DNA of 64,000 bases from Marinobacterium litorale DSM 23545 (GCF_000428985.1 NZ_AUAZ01000007.1:1-64000); one strand, 5' to 3'; numbered from the stretch's first letter, positions 21,510-32,373 are shown. A program made the numbers and translations. The notes: a model not told the origin generated them from the letters alone.

Positions 21510-22184
21510 TCAGGCTCTCCCTAGGTTTTCAGGGGCAACGGAGTTGGCTGGAGTATCGGGAACGCCCCCTAAAATCAGCAGATGCCGCTCGCCGTCTGTG
21601 CCGGGCAGCCGCAAACGATGGCTGGCCTGCAACTGATAACCGGGCGGTAACTGTTCAAGCTCCGCCTCAGGATACAGCCCTTTCATGGCAAGAAAAACAC
21701 CCCCGTCAGCGCGCAGGTGGGCGGTCAGGTTCACCATATCGACCAGAGATGCAAATGCACGCGAGACGATCTGACCGAAAGGCCCGCTTTCACAGGCTTC
21801 GACCCGTCCGTGAATCACCTGCAGATTGTCCAGCCCCAGCTCCATTTTTACCTGAGTCTGAAACCGTGTCTTTTTGCCATTGCTATCCAGAGTGGTCACG
21901 GAGAGCTCAGGGCGCATGATCGCCAACGGAATCCCGGGTAAACCCGGTCCGCTGCCCACATCCAGCAGCGGTTGCTCATTAATCCAGGGCAGAATGCTCA
22001 GGCTATCAACCAGATGACGGCTGATCATTTCAGCCGGATCGCGAACGGCTGTCAGGTTATAAGCCCGGTTCCATTTTGCCAGCAACGCATGGTAGGCCAG
22101 GAGTTTCTCGATTTGATTATCCGTTACCCGGATTTCCAGAGCCTGTAGCTGTTGTTCGAGCTGATGCTGATAGCTGCTCATCAA
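21510..22184 (-). CDS. rsmG: 16S rRNA (guanine527-N7)-methyltransferase
   Basis: RsmG methylates G527 of 16S rRNA. The 224-aa product has the SAM-binding motif [18 protein letters not shown] (about residues 68-85) and [11 protein letters not shown]. Loss of this enzyme gives low-level streptomycin resistance in other bacteria. The start overlaps the mnmG stop by 4 nt, so the two are coupled. Confidence 0.97.
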   Translation of the reverse strand: MMSSYQHQLEQQLQALEIRVTDNQIEKLLAYHALLAKWNRAYNLTAVRDPAEMISRHLVDSLSILPWINEQPLLDVGSGPGLPGIPLAIMRPELSVTTLDSNGKKTRFQTQVKMELGLDNLQVIHGRVEACESGPFGQIVSRAFASLVDMVNLTAHLRADGGVFLAMKGLYPEAELEQLPPGYQLQASHRLRLPGTDGERHLLILGGVPDTPANSVAPENLGRA

Positions 22185-24073
22185 CCGGTTGCCTTCTGTT
22201 TGAGCTGACGTTTTTTCAGGTGTACCAACAGTAACGAGATCGCCGCCGGCGTCATGCCTTGAATACGTGCGGCCTGGGCCAGAGTCTCCGGGCGCTGCTG
22301 CTGTAGCTTCGCCTTGATCTCGTTGGACAATCCCCCCACCGTTTCATAATCAAAATCGGTGGGCAGTGGCGTGTTCTCCTGGCGCTGCATCTGCGCGATT
22401 TCATCTTTTTGGCGGTCGATGTAGCCGGAATATTTGAGCTGAATCTCAACCTGCTCGGCCACCCGTGGGTCCGCCACGGCATCGCCCTTAAGCGCAGCCA
22501 CATCGCTGTAGCCCAGTTCCGGTCGCTTGATCAGGTCAGCCAGGTTGTACTCCCGGGTCATGGGCGACGTCAGTTTCTCCTTGAGTGAGTCCGCCTCAGT
22601 GGAACCGGGCTGGATCCAGCTGGTACGCAGGCGCTGTGTTTCCTGCTCGATCGCTTCTCGCTTGGCACAGAATGCCGCCCAACGTTCATCGCTGACGATA
22701 CCCAGTTTGTGACCCTGTTCGGTGAGGCGCAGATCGGCGTTGTCTTCGCGCAGTATCAGGCGATATTCGGCACGGCTGGTAAACATACGGTATGGCTCGG
22801 CGGTGCCATGGGTAATCAGATCGTCAACCATCACACCGATGTAGGCTTCATCCCGACGTGGATACCAGCTGTCACGGTCCAGCGCCTGTGCCGCGGCGTT
22901 AACCCCGGCCAACAGGCCTTGGGCGCCCGCCTCTTCATACCCGGTTGTACCGTTAATCTGGCCGGCAAAGAAGAGCCCACCAATGACCTTGGTCTCCAGC
23001 GTGTGCTTCAGATCCTGCGGATTAAAATAATCATATTCGATGGCATAGCCCGGGCGCGTGATATGGGCCTGTTCAAAGCCTCGCATCGAACGAACCGCTG
23101 CCAGTTGAATATCGAACGGCAGGCTGGTTGATATGCCATTCGGGTAGAGCTCGTGAGTCGTCAGACCTTCAGGCTCAACAAAGACCTGGTGTTGCTCCTT
23201 ATCGGCAAAACGATGGATCTTGTCCTCGATCGAGGGGCAGTAACGGGGGCCCACACCCTCAATCACGCCGGTGTACATGGGGGAGCGATCCAAGCCGGAA
23301 CGGATGATGTCATGAGTACGTGCGTTGGTATGGGTGATAAAGCAGTTTACCTGCTGCGGATGCAGCGCTCGATCACCCATAAAAGACATCACCGGTGTCG
23401 GTGTATCCCCCGGCTGTTCCTGCATGACAGAGAAGTCCACGCTGCGGGCATCAATACGGGGAGGCGTTCCGGTCTTAAGGCGCTCGACGCGTAGCGGAAG
23501 CTCCCTTAAGCGTTGGGCAAGGCGCTGAGCAGGCGGATCACCTGCACGTCCACCGGAATATTTCTCCAGACCAATATGGATGATGCCACCCAGGAAGGTC
23601 CCGACAGTGAGGATTACGCTACTGGCGCGAAAACGGATACCACTCTGGGTGACGACACCTGTTACCCGCTCCCCTTCAATCAGTAGATCATCAGCAGCCT
23701 GCTGGAAGATCTGCAGACCAGGCTGGTTTTCCAATACCTGGCGGATTGCAGCTTTGTAGAGCACACGGTCGGCCTGTGCTCGGGTTGCTCGTACTGCAGG
23801 GCCTTTACGGGCGTTGAGCACCCGAAATTGAATTCCGGCACGGTCTGTCGCCAATGCCATAGCACCGTCCAGCGCATCAATTTCCTTAACCAGATGGCTT
23901 TTACCGATGCCGCCAATAGCGGGGTTACAGGACATCTGGCCCAGGGTCTCGATGTTGTGGGTCAGCAGCAGGGTCTTTGCACCCATACGGGAGGACGCCA
24001 ATGCCGCTTCTGTTCCGGCATGGCCGCCGCCGATGACAATCACGTCAAAGTGGTCTGGATAATCCACGTGCAC
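22181..24073 (-). CDS. mnmG: tRNA uridine-34 cmnm5 modification enzyme, FAD subunit
   Basis: MnmG (GidA) works with MnmE (also in this window) to add a carboxymethylaminomethyl group to U34 of several tRNAs. The 630-aa product has the FAD dinucleotide fold at the N-terminus ([22 protein letters not shown]), the motif [22 protein letters not shown] and a helical C-terminal domain ending in a tRNA-contacting segment ([19 protein letters not shown]). Its promoter side faces the probable origin, the E. coli-like arrangement. Confidence 0.98.
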   Translation of the reverse strand: MHVDYPDHFDVIVIGGGHAGTEAALASSRMGAKTLLLTHNIETLGQMSCNPAIGGIGKSHLVKEIDALDGAMALATDRAGIQFRVLNARKGPAVRATRAQADRVLYKAAIRQVLENQPGLQIFQQAADDLLIEGERVTGVVTQSGIRFRASSVILTVGTFLGGIIHIGLEKYSGGRAGDPPAQRLAQRLRELPLRVERLKTGTPPRIDARSVDFSVMQEQPGDTPTPVMSFMGDRALHPQQVNCFITHTNARTHDIIRSGLDRSPMYTGVIEGVGPRYCPSIEDKIHRFADKEQHQVFVEPEGLTTHELYPNGISTSLPFDIQLAAVRSMRGFEQAHITRPGYAIEYDYFNPQDLKHTLETKVIGGLFFAGQINGTTGYEEAGAQGLLAGVNAAAQALDRDSWYPRRDEAYIGVMVDDLITHGTAEPYRMFTSRAEYRLILREDNADLRLTEQGHKLGIVSDERWAAFCAKREAIEQETQRLRTSWIQPGSTEADSLKEKLTSPMTREYNLADLIKRPELGYSDVAALKGDAVADPRVAEQVEIQLKYSGYIDRQKDEIAQMQRQENTPLPTDFDYETVGGLSNEIKAKLQQQRPETLAQAARIQGMTPAAISLLLVHLKKRQLKQKATG

Positions 24074-24961
24074 CTCACAGGATTGGAGTTGCGCAGAGAT
24101 GAGCTGCGAGAAAAGGCCGGTGATTATAGCGCCTGAGTTGACCTGAAGAAATGGTTAAAAATTAGACAGCTCTATTTTGGTCTGTTTACGTACTGATTAA
24201 AAATAAAGAAAGAAGAAGTATAGATAGAAAGATTGTGATGGTTACTGATGTAAGGCACGCCGACTTCTATTGATAACAGGAATAAGCATTTAAAAAACAA
24301 CATATTAGGCAGTGTGCGAACGCGTAGATGCAATGCGTATCGGTTGCTCACACCCTTGGGACCAGCTGTTGATAATAAAGCTGGTTACCCACACCCCAAT
24401 TTCACCCACCTGTTATCCCCATCTTGGACCTGATCTGATACAGCATAGACACACATCTTAATGTGGACCGATAATTTCAGAAGACAACCTGTGTGTAGAT
24501 CGCAATCTCGAGGTGCAAAGCCTGTGGGATGGATGTAATGTCGAACAACAACCGCGATACATTGCTGTGGGCAAGGTGTACACAGAATATGTTATTCTCG
24601 GTCTGTGGATATGTGTCGGACTGTGAATATAATTCCTCATAAATACGGATCAAAAATTAAAATCCTTTATTTTCATATAGTTAAAGCTACTTTTTGATCG
24701 GTAACCTTTTGATAACTGTGTGAGTAATGTTATGTTTACAGAGGTTGCTACCAGCCTATGTTATTCACAGAAATTTTCTGCATATTTATCCCCTGAAACA
24801 GAATGGAAGTCAGGAATAACTCTGTGAGTAATGTGAATAAGTTTTTTTGCGAAGTTATCCACAGAACCAGCTTCCAAAACCGTCTTATCTGTAAAAACCA
24901 GCTTTCAGATAATCAATATTGCAATTTGATTGTCGGGAAGGTATATCTGGGGCCCGCATAG
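24074..24961. other. Probable chromosomal replication origin (oriC), no genes
   Basis: The 888-bp gene-free stretch between mnmG and alkB is AT-rich with clustered DnaA boxes. The perfect box TTATCCACA lies at 24855-24863. Boxes matching TTATNCACA are at 24761-24769 and, inverted, 24832-24840. One-mismatch boxes are at 24385-24393, 24413-24421 and, inverted, 24604-24612 and 24622-24630. The run from about 24631 to 24720 is very AT-rich and flanked by GATC sites, a candidate unwinding element. Short open frames here are not credible genes. An origin beside mnmG is known in enterics and vibrios. The dnaA upstream region is the alternative. Confidence 0.75.
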
Positions 24962-25597
24962 ATGCCGGATCTATTCGAGGCCGAAGGCCCCATTGAGTTG
25001 GCTGAGGATGCTTATCTTGTTCCAGGCTACCTGGCTCGATACAGCTCGGAGATGATTCCACTGCTGCGGAATATTCTGCGAATGGCACCATTACGCCGCA
25101 TGCAGGTACCGGGTGGAGGCTGGATGACTTCCCAGATCAGTGGTTGTGGCCAGGTCGTTTGGGTGAGCGATCTTGATGGTTATCGGTACAGTACGATTGA
25201 TCCGCTGACGGGTCGGGCCTGGCCTGAAATGCCAGATCGCCTGCACCAGCTTGCGGTGCAGAGCGCAGCGGTGGTTGGCTTCACCGATTTCAGTCCGGAT
25301 TGCTGTCTGATTAACTGCTATCGACCCGGGACCGGCATGGGATTGCACCGGGACAAGGACGAGCGCGACTTCAGTGCGCCAATCGTCTCATTCTCTTTGG
25401 GCATTCCGGCGGTGTTTCTATTCGGAGGCCATCGGCGGCGCGATCCGGTTTCCCGCGTCACTCTGGAACATGGTGACTTGGTGGTCTGGGGGGGCAAATC
25501 ACGCCTGTATTACCACGGGATCGCCAAGCTCGCGAATGCAACGCATTCTGAACTGGGTGCGTTGCGCATCAACTTAACCTTCCGTGAAGCGCTCTGA
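24962..25597 (+). CDS. alkB: AlkB-type 2-oxoglutarate/Fe(II) DNA dealkylase
   Basis: AlkB removes methyl groups such as 1-methyladenine and 3-methylcytosine from DNA and RNA by oxidation. The 211-aa product (E. coli AlkB is 216 aa) shows the iron ligands H129 and D131 (GLHRDKDE) and H185 (YYHG). The 2-oxoglutarate-binding arginines are R202 and R208 (LRINLTFR), and the loop NCYRPGTGMG precedes the metal site. It stands alone beside the origin; no ada gene is adjacent. Its last 24 nt overlap the tail of the convergent transporter gene. Confidence 0.94.
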   Translation: MPDLFEAEGPIELAEDAYLVPGYLARYSSEMIPLLRNILRMAPLRRMQVPGGGWMTSQISGCGQVVWVSDLDGYRYSTIDPLTGRAWPEMPDRLHQLAVQSAAVVGFTDFSPDCCLINCYRPGTGMGLHRDKDERDFSAPIVSFSLGIPAVFLFGGHRRRDPVSRVTLEHGDLVVWGGKSRLYYHGIAKLANATHSELGALRINLTFREAL

Positions 25598-26506
25598 ACT
25601 TAAGCTGCATTGATCACAGTTATCACCGTGTTCCACCTGCAGGGTTGTATGTTGGATTTGAAAATCATGACTGAGCTGCTGACTGATACGCGACAGCTCG
25701 CTATCGCCTGGATGTCCACCTGGCATAACCAGATGCGCTGTTAATGCCGTTTCAGTGGTACTCATACCCCAGATATGAAGGTCATGGACCTGTTCCACGC
25801 CGGATTGATCAGCCAAGAAGGTTTGAACGGCCTGCAGATCGATATGGGCGGGAACCGCATTCAATGAAAGACGCAGCGAATCACGCAGAAGTCCCAGTGT
25901 AGACAGCAGGATAATCGCCACGATCACCAGGCTAATGATCGGATCAAGCCAGAACCAGTCGGTGACCAGGATGACGGCACCGGCCGCGACAACACCGACG
26001 GATACCAACGTATCCGCCAGCATATGCAGCCAGGCACCGCGTATATTGAGGTCGCTTTTTCGGCCTTTCATGAACAGCAACGCTGAAATACCGTTGATTA
26101 CAATGCCGATCCCCGCGACCAGCATAACGGTGGCGCCCGCCACCGGCTGAGGATCAAGGAAACGCTCTATCGCTTCCCAGGCGATCGCCCCGCAGGCGAA
26201 TAACAGGAGCATCGCATTGGCTAACGCAGCCAGTATGGAGCTGCTTCGCAGGCCGTAGGTATAGCGTTGATCCGGTGCGCGGCGCGCAAGCATAACCGCA
26301 CCACCCGCCAGCACCAGACCCAGTACATCCGATAAATTATGGCCTGCATCAGCCATCAATGCTGTGGAGTGGGCGATCACACCATAGATAAATTCGACCA
26401 GTACAAAGGCACTGTTCAACACGATCGTGATAATAAAGGCGCGACCATGCTCTGTGGGCGAGGGGCCGTGGGAGTGATCGTGAGAGTGGCTGTGGCTGTG
26501 GCTCAT
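25574..26506 (-). CDS. Cation diffusion facilitator (zinc-type exporter)
   Basis: Inner-membrane antiporter that exports Zn2+ or related divalent metals. The 310-aa product starts with a His-rich metal-binding tail (HSHSHSHDHSHG), then six membrane helices. The metal site motifs are ALMADAGHNLSDVLGL in TM2 (H and D) and WLHMLADTLVSVG in TM5. A cytoplasmic C-terminal domain ends in EHGDNCDQCS. It resembles ZitB/CzcD-type proteins, but the metal cannot be fixed from sequence. It lies about 80 nt after mnmE on the same strand. Confidence 0.94.
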   Translation of the reverse strand: MSHSHSHSHDHSHGPSPTEHGRAFIITIVLNSAFVLVEFIYGVIAHSTALMADAGHNLSDVLGLVLAGGAVMLARRAPDQRYTYGLRSSSILAALANAMLLLFACGAIAWEAIERFLDPQPVAGATVMLVAGIGIVINGISALLFMKGRKSDLNIRGAWLHMLADTLVSVGVVAAGAVILVTDWFWLDPIISLVIVAIILLSTLGLLRDSLRLSLNAVPAHIDLQAVQTFLADQSGVEQVHDLHIWGMSTTETALTAHLVMPGGHPGDSELSRISQQLSHDFQIQHTTLQVEHGDNCDQCSLSSERFTEG

Positions 26507-26587
26507 AGGCTCAAGGCTAGCCCAACGACAGGGCTCGGCTCAAGGCCCAAACCCTCATGGAGGGTCCTATTTCATCCAGCCATTGAT

Positions 26588-27952
26588 TTACTTACCGATA
26601 CAGAAAGAGCTGAAGATCCGTCCCAGCAGATCATCCGGTGTGAATTCACCGGTGATCTCGCCCAGAGCCTGCTGAGCCAGTCGCAGGTCCTCAGCGAGTA
26701 GCTCGCCGGCACCCTCTTCTTCCAGCTGACGGCGGCCGGTCTCGAGGAAATCGCCCGCCCGTTGGATGGCATCGAGATGGCGACGGCGCGCCATAAAACC
26801 ACCTTCGGTGGTAGCGCTGAATCCCATGACGGCTTTCAGGTGATCACGCAGTAGATCGACCCCCTCGCCGGCCTTGGCCGAGAGCGCTATCAGCGTATGC
26901 GCGCCCTGTTTTTCGATGCGAACGGGTTCGCCACTGAGATCCGCTTTGTTTCGGATCAGTGTCAGGTGGCTTAAATCATCGAGATGATCGGTCAGTTCGG
27001 GCCAGACCTGGTTTGGATCGGTTGTTGTGGTACGGGTGCTGTCCACCATCATCAAGATGCGATCAGCCTGACGAATTTCGTTCCAGGCCCGATCAATACC
27101 GATCCGCTCCACCGCATCGGGTGCGTCCCGCAACCCCGCCGTATCGATAATATGCAGCGGCATGCCATCGATATGGATCTGTTCACGCAGCACATCGCGG
27201 GTGGTGCCCTCGATATCGGTAACGATGGCGGTTTCCCGGCCCGACAGGGCGTTGAGCAAGCTCGATTTTCCGGCGTTGGGGCGACCGGCGATTACCACCG
27301 TCATGCCTTCACGTAGCAGACTGCCCTGACGGGCTTCCTGACGCACCCGCTCCAGCTGGGTGATGATCGCCAGCAGGTCGTTAAGGACTTTGCCATCGGC
27401 GAGAAAGTCGATCTCCTCCTCGGGAAAATCGATGGATGCTTCCACGTAGATGCGAAGGTGGATCAGCGACTCAACAAGCTGATGAATCTGGTTGGAAAAC
27501 TCGCCCTGAAGTGAACGTAACGCACAGCGGGCTGCTTGCTCGGATGAACTGTCGATCAGATCGGCAATCGCCTCGGCCTGCGCCAGGTCGAGCTTGTCAT
27601 TCAGAAAGGCGCGCTCGGAAAATTCGCCGGGTCGTGCCGGCCGTGCACCGGCCTGAATCAGCGTTTGCAGCAGCAGGTCCAGAATGACCGGCCCGCCATG
27701 ACCCTGAAACTCAACCACATCTTCACCGGTAAACGAGTTGGGGCCGGGAAAGTACAGCAGAATACCGCGGTCGATCTCTGTGCCCGCACTGTCGAGGAAC
27801 GGCGTGTAGTGCGCATGGCGGGGGGTGGGTTCGAAACCAACCACCAACCGGGCCAGCGGTTTTGCCTGGGCGCCGGAGAGACGGATGATACCGACACCGC
27901 CGCGTCCGGGCGGAGTGGCTTGAGCGACGATTGTATCCTGATCGATCTGCAT
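26588..27952 (-). CDS. mnmE: tRNA modification GTPase MnmE
   Basis: MnmE is the GTPase partner of MnmG in U34 modification. The 454-aa product has an N-terminal tetrahydrofolate-binding domain ([14 protein letters not shown]) and a central G domain with [12 protein letters not shown] (G1), DIEGTTRD (G2), DTAGLRD (G3) and NKAD (G4). The C-terminus is FCIGK with the essential Cys. I use the ATG at 27952; an in-frame GTG one codon earlier is possible. It follows yidC across an intrinsic terminator, so some read-through or its own promoter is needed. Confidence 0.97.
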   Translation of the reverse strand: MQIDQDTIVAQATPPGRGGVGIIRLSGAQAKPLARLVVGFEPTPRHAHYTPFLDSAGTEIDRGILLYFPGPNSFTGEDVVEFQGHGGPVILDLLLQTLIQAGARPARPGEFSERAFLNDKLDLAQAEAIADLIDSSSEQAARCALRSLQGEFSNQIHQLVESLIHLRIYVEASIDFPEEEIDFLADGKVLNDLLAIITQLERVRQEARQGSLLREGMTVVIAGRPNAGKSSLLNALSGRETAIVTDIEGTTRDVLREQIHIDGMPLHIIDTAGLRDAPDAVERIGIDRAWNEIRQADRILMMVDSTRTTTTDPNQVWPELTDHLDDLSHLTLIRNKADLSGEPVRIEKQGAHTLIALSAKAGEGVDLLRDHLKAVMGFSATTEGGFMARRRHLDAIQRAGDFLETGRRQLEEEGAGELLAEDLRLAQQALGEITGEFTPDDLLGRIFSSFCIGK

Positions 27953-27988
27953 CACGGTTTACCGGTTTAACGTTGAACGGGGGCGTTA

Positions 27989-28014
27989 AAAAAGGCTCCC
28001 GCAGGAGCCTTTTT
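27989..28014 (-). terminator. Intrinsic terminator after yidC
   Basis: An 11-bp perfect stem, AAAAAGGCTCC / GGAGCCTTTTT, with loop CGCA lies 12 nt past the yidC stop. A-T runs on both sides make it usable from either strand. It separates rpmH-rnpA-yidC from mnmE. Confidence 0.9.
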
Positions 28015-28026
28015 CGAGTCAGACGA

Positions 28027-29712
28027 TTACGCCTTCTTGCCTTCGCCTGCTTCTATCTGGCGATTGATGATCCACTGCTGAGTGATCGACAGAATGTTGT
28101 TGACCAGCCAGTACAGGACCAGACCTGCCGGGAACCAGAGGAAGAAGAAGGTAAAGATCACCGGCAGCATCTTCATGATTCGGGCCTGCATCGGGTCTGG
28201 AGGCGTCGGGTTAAGCAGCTGCTGAATGAACATGGTAGCGCCCATCAGAATCGGCAGGATGAAGTACGGGTCCATCTGCGAAAGATCCTGAATGTAGCCG
28301 AAGAATGGCGCGTGACGCAGTTCGACAGACTCCATCAGCACCCAGTAGAGGGCGATGAACACAGGCATCTGGACCAGAATCGGCAGACAGCCACCCAGCG
28401 GATTGATTTTCTCCTTCTGGTAGAGCTTCATCATCTCCTGGGACATCTTCTGTCGATCATCGCCATACTGTTCTTTCAGGCGCTGCATCTCCGGGCCAAA
28501 TTTGCGCATCTTGGCCATGGATTTGAATGCTTTGGCGTTGAGCTGGAACAGGGCGATTTTCACCAGCAGTGTGATGCCGATGATCGCGACACCCCAGTTT
28601 CCGACCAGGGAATGGATCCACTTCAACAACATGTAGAGCGGCGATGCGATCCACCAGAGGATACCGTAGTCGATAGTCAGCTCCAGGTTAGGCGCGATCT
28701 CTTCCAACTGGTCCACATCTTTGGGTCCGGCATAGAAGGTTGCACTGACGCTGGACTGCTCGCCCGGTGCCACGGTAAAGCTCGGTGACAGGAAGCCGGC
28801 AATATAGTTGCCGTTCAGCTTACGGGTTTGATAGGTGTACTCAGCGCCGGGGGCTGGGATCCAGGCGCTCAGGAAGTAGTGCTGAACCATCGCGACCCAG
28901 CCATCCTGGCTGGTGCGGCTGAAGCGCTCCTCGTCCATGTCACCGAAGTTAACTTTCTGGTAGTTGTTTTCGGTGGTGGAGAACACGGCGCCCAGGTAGG
29001 ACTGCATCCCCATGGAGGTCTGCTGGGACGGATCGGGGCTGCCATCACGCTTGATCTGACCGAACAGCACGCCTTGCCAAGGGGCCTCGCTCTGGTTGTC
29101 GACCAGGTACTCCATGCCCACGCGGTAGCGTCCTTTCTCGAACGTAAAGCGCTTGGTAATAACCGCGCCGTTGTCCTGAGTGAAGGTCAAATCCACCGTC
29201 AGTGAATCCTGATCACCGAGTGTGTATTCGGTTTGTGCGCTGGTGTAGAGCGGGCGACCGTTTTTATTGGCGTCGGGGCCGTTCTGTCCGATCAGACCGC
29301 TCTGCGCCACGTAGGTGCGATTGGCGTTCTGCTCAAGCAGGACAAAGGGCTGATCGGCGTTCAGCGTCGCATCGTGCTGTGGCAGGGCCGCCTCAATAAT
29401 GTCGCCCCCGTGCGGATCGATACGCAGCTCAAGCACGTCAGTGGTAACGTGGATCAGTTTAGCGTTACCGGTGGTTTTAACCGGCTGGTCGCCACTTCCC
29501 ACATTGGGAATATCCGCGCTGGCAGGTTCTGCACTGCCGGCGGTGGGCAGTTCGCTGTTAGCATCCGGGTCTGCGTAGGCGGAAACACTCGGGGCTTGGG
29601 TTTGGGTGGCGGCTTGTTTCTGAGCGGGACCGTAATCTTCGTTCCACTGCAGTACCATCAGGTAGGAAACAAGTGCCAGGGCGGCAATCAATATGACTCG
29701 CTGTACATCCAT
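28027..29712 (-). CDS. yidC: Membrane protein insertase YidC
   Basis: YidC inserts and folds inner-membrane proteins, alone or with SecYEG. The 561-aa product has an N-terminal membrane helix (VILIAALALVSYLMVLQW), a large periplasmic beta domain (about residues 60-340) and the conserved C-terminal five-helix insertase core (about 355-545, with YQKEKINPLGGCLPILVQMPVF). It ends in a basic tail. The gene lies 13 nt after rnpA; the small yidD gene that usually separates them is missing. Confidence 0.98.
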   Translation of the reverse strand: MDVQRVILIAALALVSYLMVLQWNEDYGPAQKQAATQTQAPSVSAYADPDANSELPTAGSAEPASADIPNVGSGDQPVKTTGNAKLIHVTTDVLELRIDPHGGDIIEAALPQHDATLNADQPFVLLEQNANRTYVAQSGLIGQNGPDANKNGRPLYTSAQTEYTLGDQDSLTVDLTFTQDNGAVITKRFTFEKGRYRVGMEYLVDNQSEAPWQGVLFGQIKRDGSPDPSQQTSMGMQSYLGAVFSTTENNYQKVNFGDMDEERFSRTSQDGWVAMVQHYFLSAWIPAPGAEYTYQTRKLNGNYIAGFLSPSFTVAPGEQSSVSATFYAGPKDVDQLEEIAPNLELTIDYGILWWIASPLYMLLKWIHSLVGNWGVAIIGITLLVKIALFQLNAKAFKSMAKMRKFGPEMQRLKEQYGDDRQKMSQEMMKLYQKEKINPLGGCLPILVQMPVFIALYWVLMESVELRHAPFFGYIQDLSQMDPYFILPILMGATMFIQQLLNPTPPDPMQARIMKMLPVIFTFFFLWFPAGLVLYWLVNNILSITQQWIINRQIEAGEGKKA

Positions 29713-29725
29713 GGCGATGGGACCA

Positions 29726-30100
29726 TCAACTTTTTTTGTGAGCTTTTTGGGCTTTCTTGATCAATCTGGACCAGCAGCGCTCAATCATCCGGTGTAGCTC
29801 GGGGTTATCGAGCGTATCCAGGCCGCGCCGGGCCAGGATGACCATATCCACTTCAGGGAGCTGATGCTGGTGCAGGCGAAAAGACTCGCGAATGATACGC
29901 CGAACGCGGTTACGTTTGACAGCCCGACGGATGTTTTTTTTGGAGATAACGAATCCGATACGGGGATGATCAAGACCGTTGGGAGAGGTCAGTATGAGCA
30001 GAGGTTGCTCGGATACCTTGAGCGACGCATTATCGAATACGCGCTTGAAATCCCCGCCAGTCAGCAAACGTAACTGGCGGGGATAGCGAAGATCGGCCAT
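29726..30100 (-). CDS. rnpA: Ribonuclease P protein component
   Basis: Protein subunit of RNase P, which trims the 5' ends of tRNAs. The 124-aa basic product has the RNR signature in KKNIRRAVKRNRVRRIIRESFR, shown here as KNIRRAVKRNRVRRIIRES, and an N-terminal LLTGGDFKRVF. It follows rpmH by 24 nt, the universal pairing. Confidence 0.97.
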   Translation of the reverse strand: MADLRYPRQLRLLTGGDFKRVFDNASLKVSEQPLLILTSPNGLDHPRIGFVISKKNIRRAVKRNRVRRIIRESFRLHQHQLPEVDMVILARRGLDTLDNPELHRMIERCWSRLIKKAQKAHKKS

Positions 30101-30124
30101 GCAGTTTTAGTCCTGCTGGCTGAA

Positions 30125-30259
30125 TCAAGCAGACAGGCGTTTACGGCCTTTGGCGCGACGACGGTTCAGAACCTGACGGCCATTTTTGGTTGCCATGCGG
30201 GCACGGAAACCGTGGTTGCGCTTGCGCTTGATAACGCTGGGTTGGAATGTTCTTTTCAT
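30125..30259 (-). CDS. rpmH: Ribosomal protein L34
   Basis: A 44-aa highly basic protein of the large ribosomal subunit. It begins [20 protein letters not shown] and ends [11 protein letters not shown]. Length and sequence match bacterial L34. It is the first gene of rpmH-rnpA-yidC and is read away from dnaA. Confidence 0.98.
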   Translation of the reverse strand: MKRTFQPSVIKRKRNHGFRARMATKNGRQVLNRRRAKGRKRLSA

Positions 30260-30801
30260 TGCCTCAGTCCTACTTACGTTCTGTACGTGAGGTGCTGATC
30301 CACGTATAGGTCAAAAATCAAGACGCGAGATTCTATTGAATGGCGCGCCCGGATGCAAATGGTTTGTCTGTTTTTTGTGCTAATTAAGTCTCTATATAAG
30401 GCTTTAATAAGGCTGTATATCGCGCTTGGCATCGTTTCAGTGGTCAAACAGCAGCGATGGGCGGTGGCTGAGCGGTACATGCCAGAGGTTTGCTCATCCC
30501 ATAATCAGTATATCTGTTTGTAACCCATAAAAAATCATTAAAATCATTATATAAGGGTGTTTATAAACCTCTTGAAACACTGTTTTTTTCTTGTGTTGTG
30601 TGTTCGTATCGTGGATAACGGCCACCACAAGGCCAGGGTGAGCCCGATCAAACCCTTTATTCATCAGGCATGAAAAAGTTTGCTCACAGCTGTGTATAAC
30701 TGGCTGCTGCCGGGTTAGAATAGCCGGCTCGATAATAATCATCAGTCATACGCTGCGCTGCCAGGCCAGCTGTATGTGCAAAGGTTTTCAGGGGTCTAGG
30801 G
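30260..30801. promoter_or_regulatory. Divergent rpmH/dnaA control region with DnaA boxes
   Basis: A 542-bp gene-free region. On the dnaA side a perfect inverted box (TGTGTATAA, 30691-30699) lies just before a -10-like TAGAAT (30716-30721), overlapping the likely -35 region. A one-mismatch box is at 30610-30618 and a weaker one at 30559-30567. This fits DnaA autorepression. In Pseudomonas the origin lies in this interval, so an origin role cannot be excluded, although the mnmG side has more boxes. Confidence 0.65.
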
Positions 30802-32373
30802 ATGTCAGCCGAGCTTTGGGAGCAGTGCCTGAAGAGTCTGCAGGAGGAGTTTCCTGCCCAGCAGTTCAATACCTGGATCCGTCCGTTGCGTGCGGATGGA
30901 GCAGAGAACGGACTGGTTCTGCTCGCACCCAACCGATTTGTACGCGATTGGGTTGCCGACAAATTTTTATCCCGAATTCGTCAAGTCGTGGCCGATGTAA
31001 CCGGTGAAATCGGCACGGACGTCCGCCTTGAAATCGCCGGTCGTGCGTCGACCCTGAACACGGCGGCTCCGGCTGCCTCGCCCACGCGCCGCCGGGCTGC
31101 ACCGATCCGTCAGAGAATGGCGGCACACCCGGTACCCGCCGCGGAGGTCGAGCAATTTTCCCAGTCGCAACCTGAACCTGCATCAGCCGTTGCGCCCGGA
31201 GGGTCTTTTTTTGCCAATGAGGCCTCCCCCACCTCCCCGGCCATGATCAGTGATGAGCCCGAGCCCCAACTTGAATTGGAGATGGCGCCACTGGATGACA
31301 ACCGGATGGGCGGTCCGGAGCGACGGGTCGAGGTCGAAGGCAGTATTCGTCACCAGTCTAACCTCAACCCCTCGTTTACCTTCCAGTCGTTTGTACAGGG
31401 TAAATCGAACCAGCTTGCGCTGGCGGCGGCACAGCAGGTTTCCGACAACCCCGGTGGTGCATACAACCCTCTCTTCATATACGGCGGCGTTGGTCTGGGT
31501 AAAACGCACTTGATGCATGCGGTGGGTACCGAAATGCTCAAGCGCAATCCCAATGCGCGGATTGTCTATCTGCACTCCGAGCGCTTCGTCGCGGATATGG
31601 TCAAAGCGTTGCAGCTTAACGCGATCAACGACTTCAAGCGGTATTACCGGTCCGTTGATGCCCTGCTGATCGATGATATTCAGTTTTTCGCCGGCAAGGA
31701 GCGTTCCCAGGAGGAGTTTTTTCACACCTTCAACGCCTTGCTGGAGGGTGGTCAGCAGATGATTCTGACTTCCGACCGGTACCCCAAGGAGATCAGCGGC
31801 GTCGAAGAGCGCCTGAAATCCCGCTTTGGCTGGGGCTTAACCGTGGCGATTGAGCCGCCCGAGCTGGAGACGCGGGTGGCGATCCTGATGAAAAAAGCCC
31901 AGGAAGCCAAAGTGCAGTTGCCCGACGACTCCGCGTTCTTTCTGGCGCAGAAAATCCGCTCCAACGTGCGCGAGCTGGAAGGCGCTCTGAAGCGCGTTAT
32001 TGCCAATGCTCACTTTACGGGCAACGAAATTACCACGCCGTTTATCAAAGAGTCCCTCAAGGACCTGCTGGCATTGCAGGATAAACAGGTTAGTATTGAC
32101 AACATCCAGCGTGTCGTTGCGGATTACTACAAGATCAAGGTGTCTGATCTACTCTCCAAGCGGCGCAGCCGTTCGGTTGCCCGGCCCCGTCAGGTGGCGA
32201 TGAGTCTTGCCAAGGAGCTGACCAACCACAGCCTGCCGGAGATCGGAAATGCGTTTGGCGGACGTGATCACACTACAGTGCTCCACGCGTGTCGCAAGAT
32301 TAAAGAGCTGCGTGAGAGTGATACGGACATTGCCGAAGATTACAAGAACCTGCTGCGTCATCTGACGGCGTAG
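30802..32373 (+). CDS. dnaA: Replication initiator DnaA
   Basis: DnaA binds TTATNCACA boxes and opens oriC. The 523-aa product has domain I (residues 1-80, [21 protein letters not shown]), a long variable linker (about 85-185, rich in Pro, Ala and Glu) and the AAA+ domain with Walker A GGVGLGKT at 228-235 and [13 protein letters not shown]. The C-terminal DNA-binding signature is [16 protein letters not shown]. The linker is longer than in E. coli (467 aa in total), as in pseudomonads. It leads dnaA-dnaN-recF-gyrB. Confidence 0.98.
   Translation: MSAELWEQCLKSLQEEFPAQQFNTWIRPLRADGAENGLVLLAPNRFVRDWVADKFLSRIRQVVADVTGEIGTDVRLEIAGRASTLNTAAPAASPTRRRAAPIRQRMAAHPVPAAEVEQFSQSQPEPASAVAPGGSFFANEASPTSPAMISDEPEPQLELEMAPLDDNRMGGPERRVEVEGSIRHQSNLNPSFTFQSFVQGKSNQLALAAAQQVSDNPGGAYNPLFIYGGVGLGKTHLMHAVGTEMLKRNPNARIVYLHSERFVADMVKALQLNAINDFKRYYRSVDALLIDDIQFFAGKERSQEEFFHTFNALLEGGQQMILTSDRYPKEISGVEERLKSRFGWGLTVAIEPPELETRVAILMKKAQEAKVQLPDDSAFFLAQKIRSNVRELEGALKRVIANAHFTGNEITTPFIKESLKDLLALQDKQVSIDNIQRVVADYYKIKVSDLLSKRRSRSVARPRQVAMSLAKELTNHSLPEIGNAFGGRDHTTVLHACRKIKELRESDTDIAEDYKNLLRHLTA

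Noticed and set aside
24458-25091. Short open frames in the mnmG-alkB gap
   Set aside because: They are Thr/His/Arg-rich or low-complexity, lack ribosome sites, overlap DnaA boxes and fit non-coding origin DNA.
26551-26565. Hairpin ACCCTC-ATG-GAGGGT as the mnmE terminator
   Set aside because: The stem is only 6 bp and has no T run.
30274-30742. Two 68-82 codon frames in the rpmH-dnaA gap
   Set aside because: No ribosome site or recognisable sequence; the region carries promoter and DnaA-box signals.
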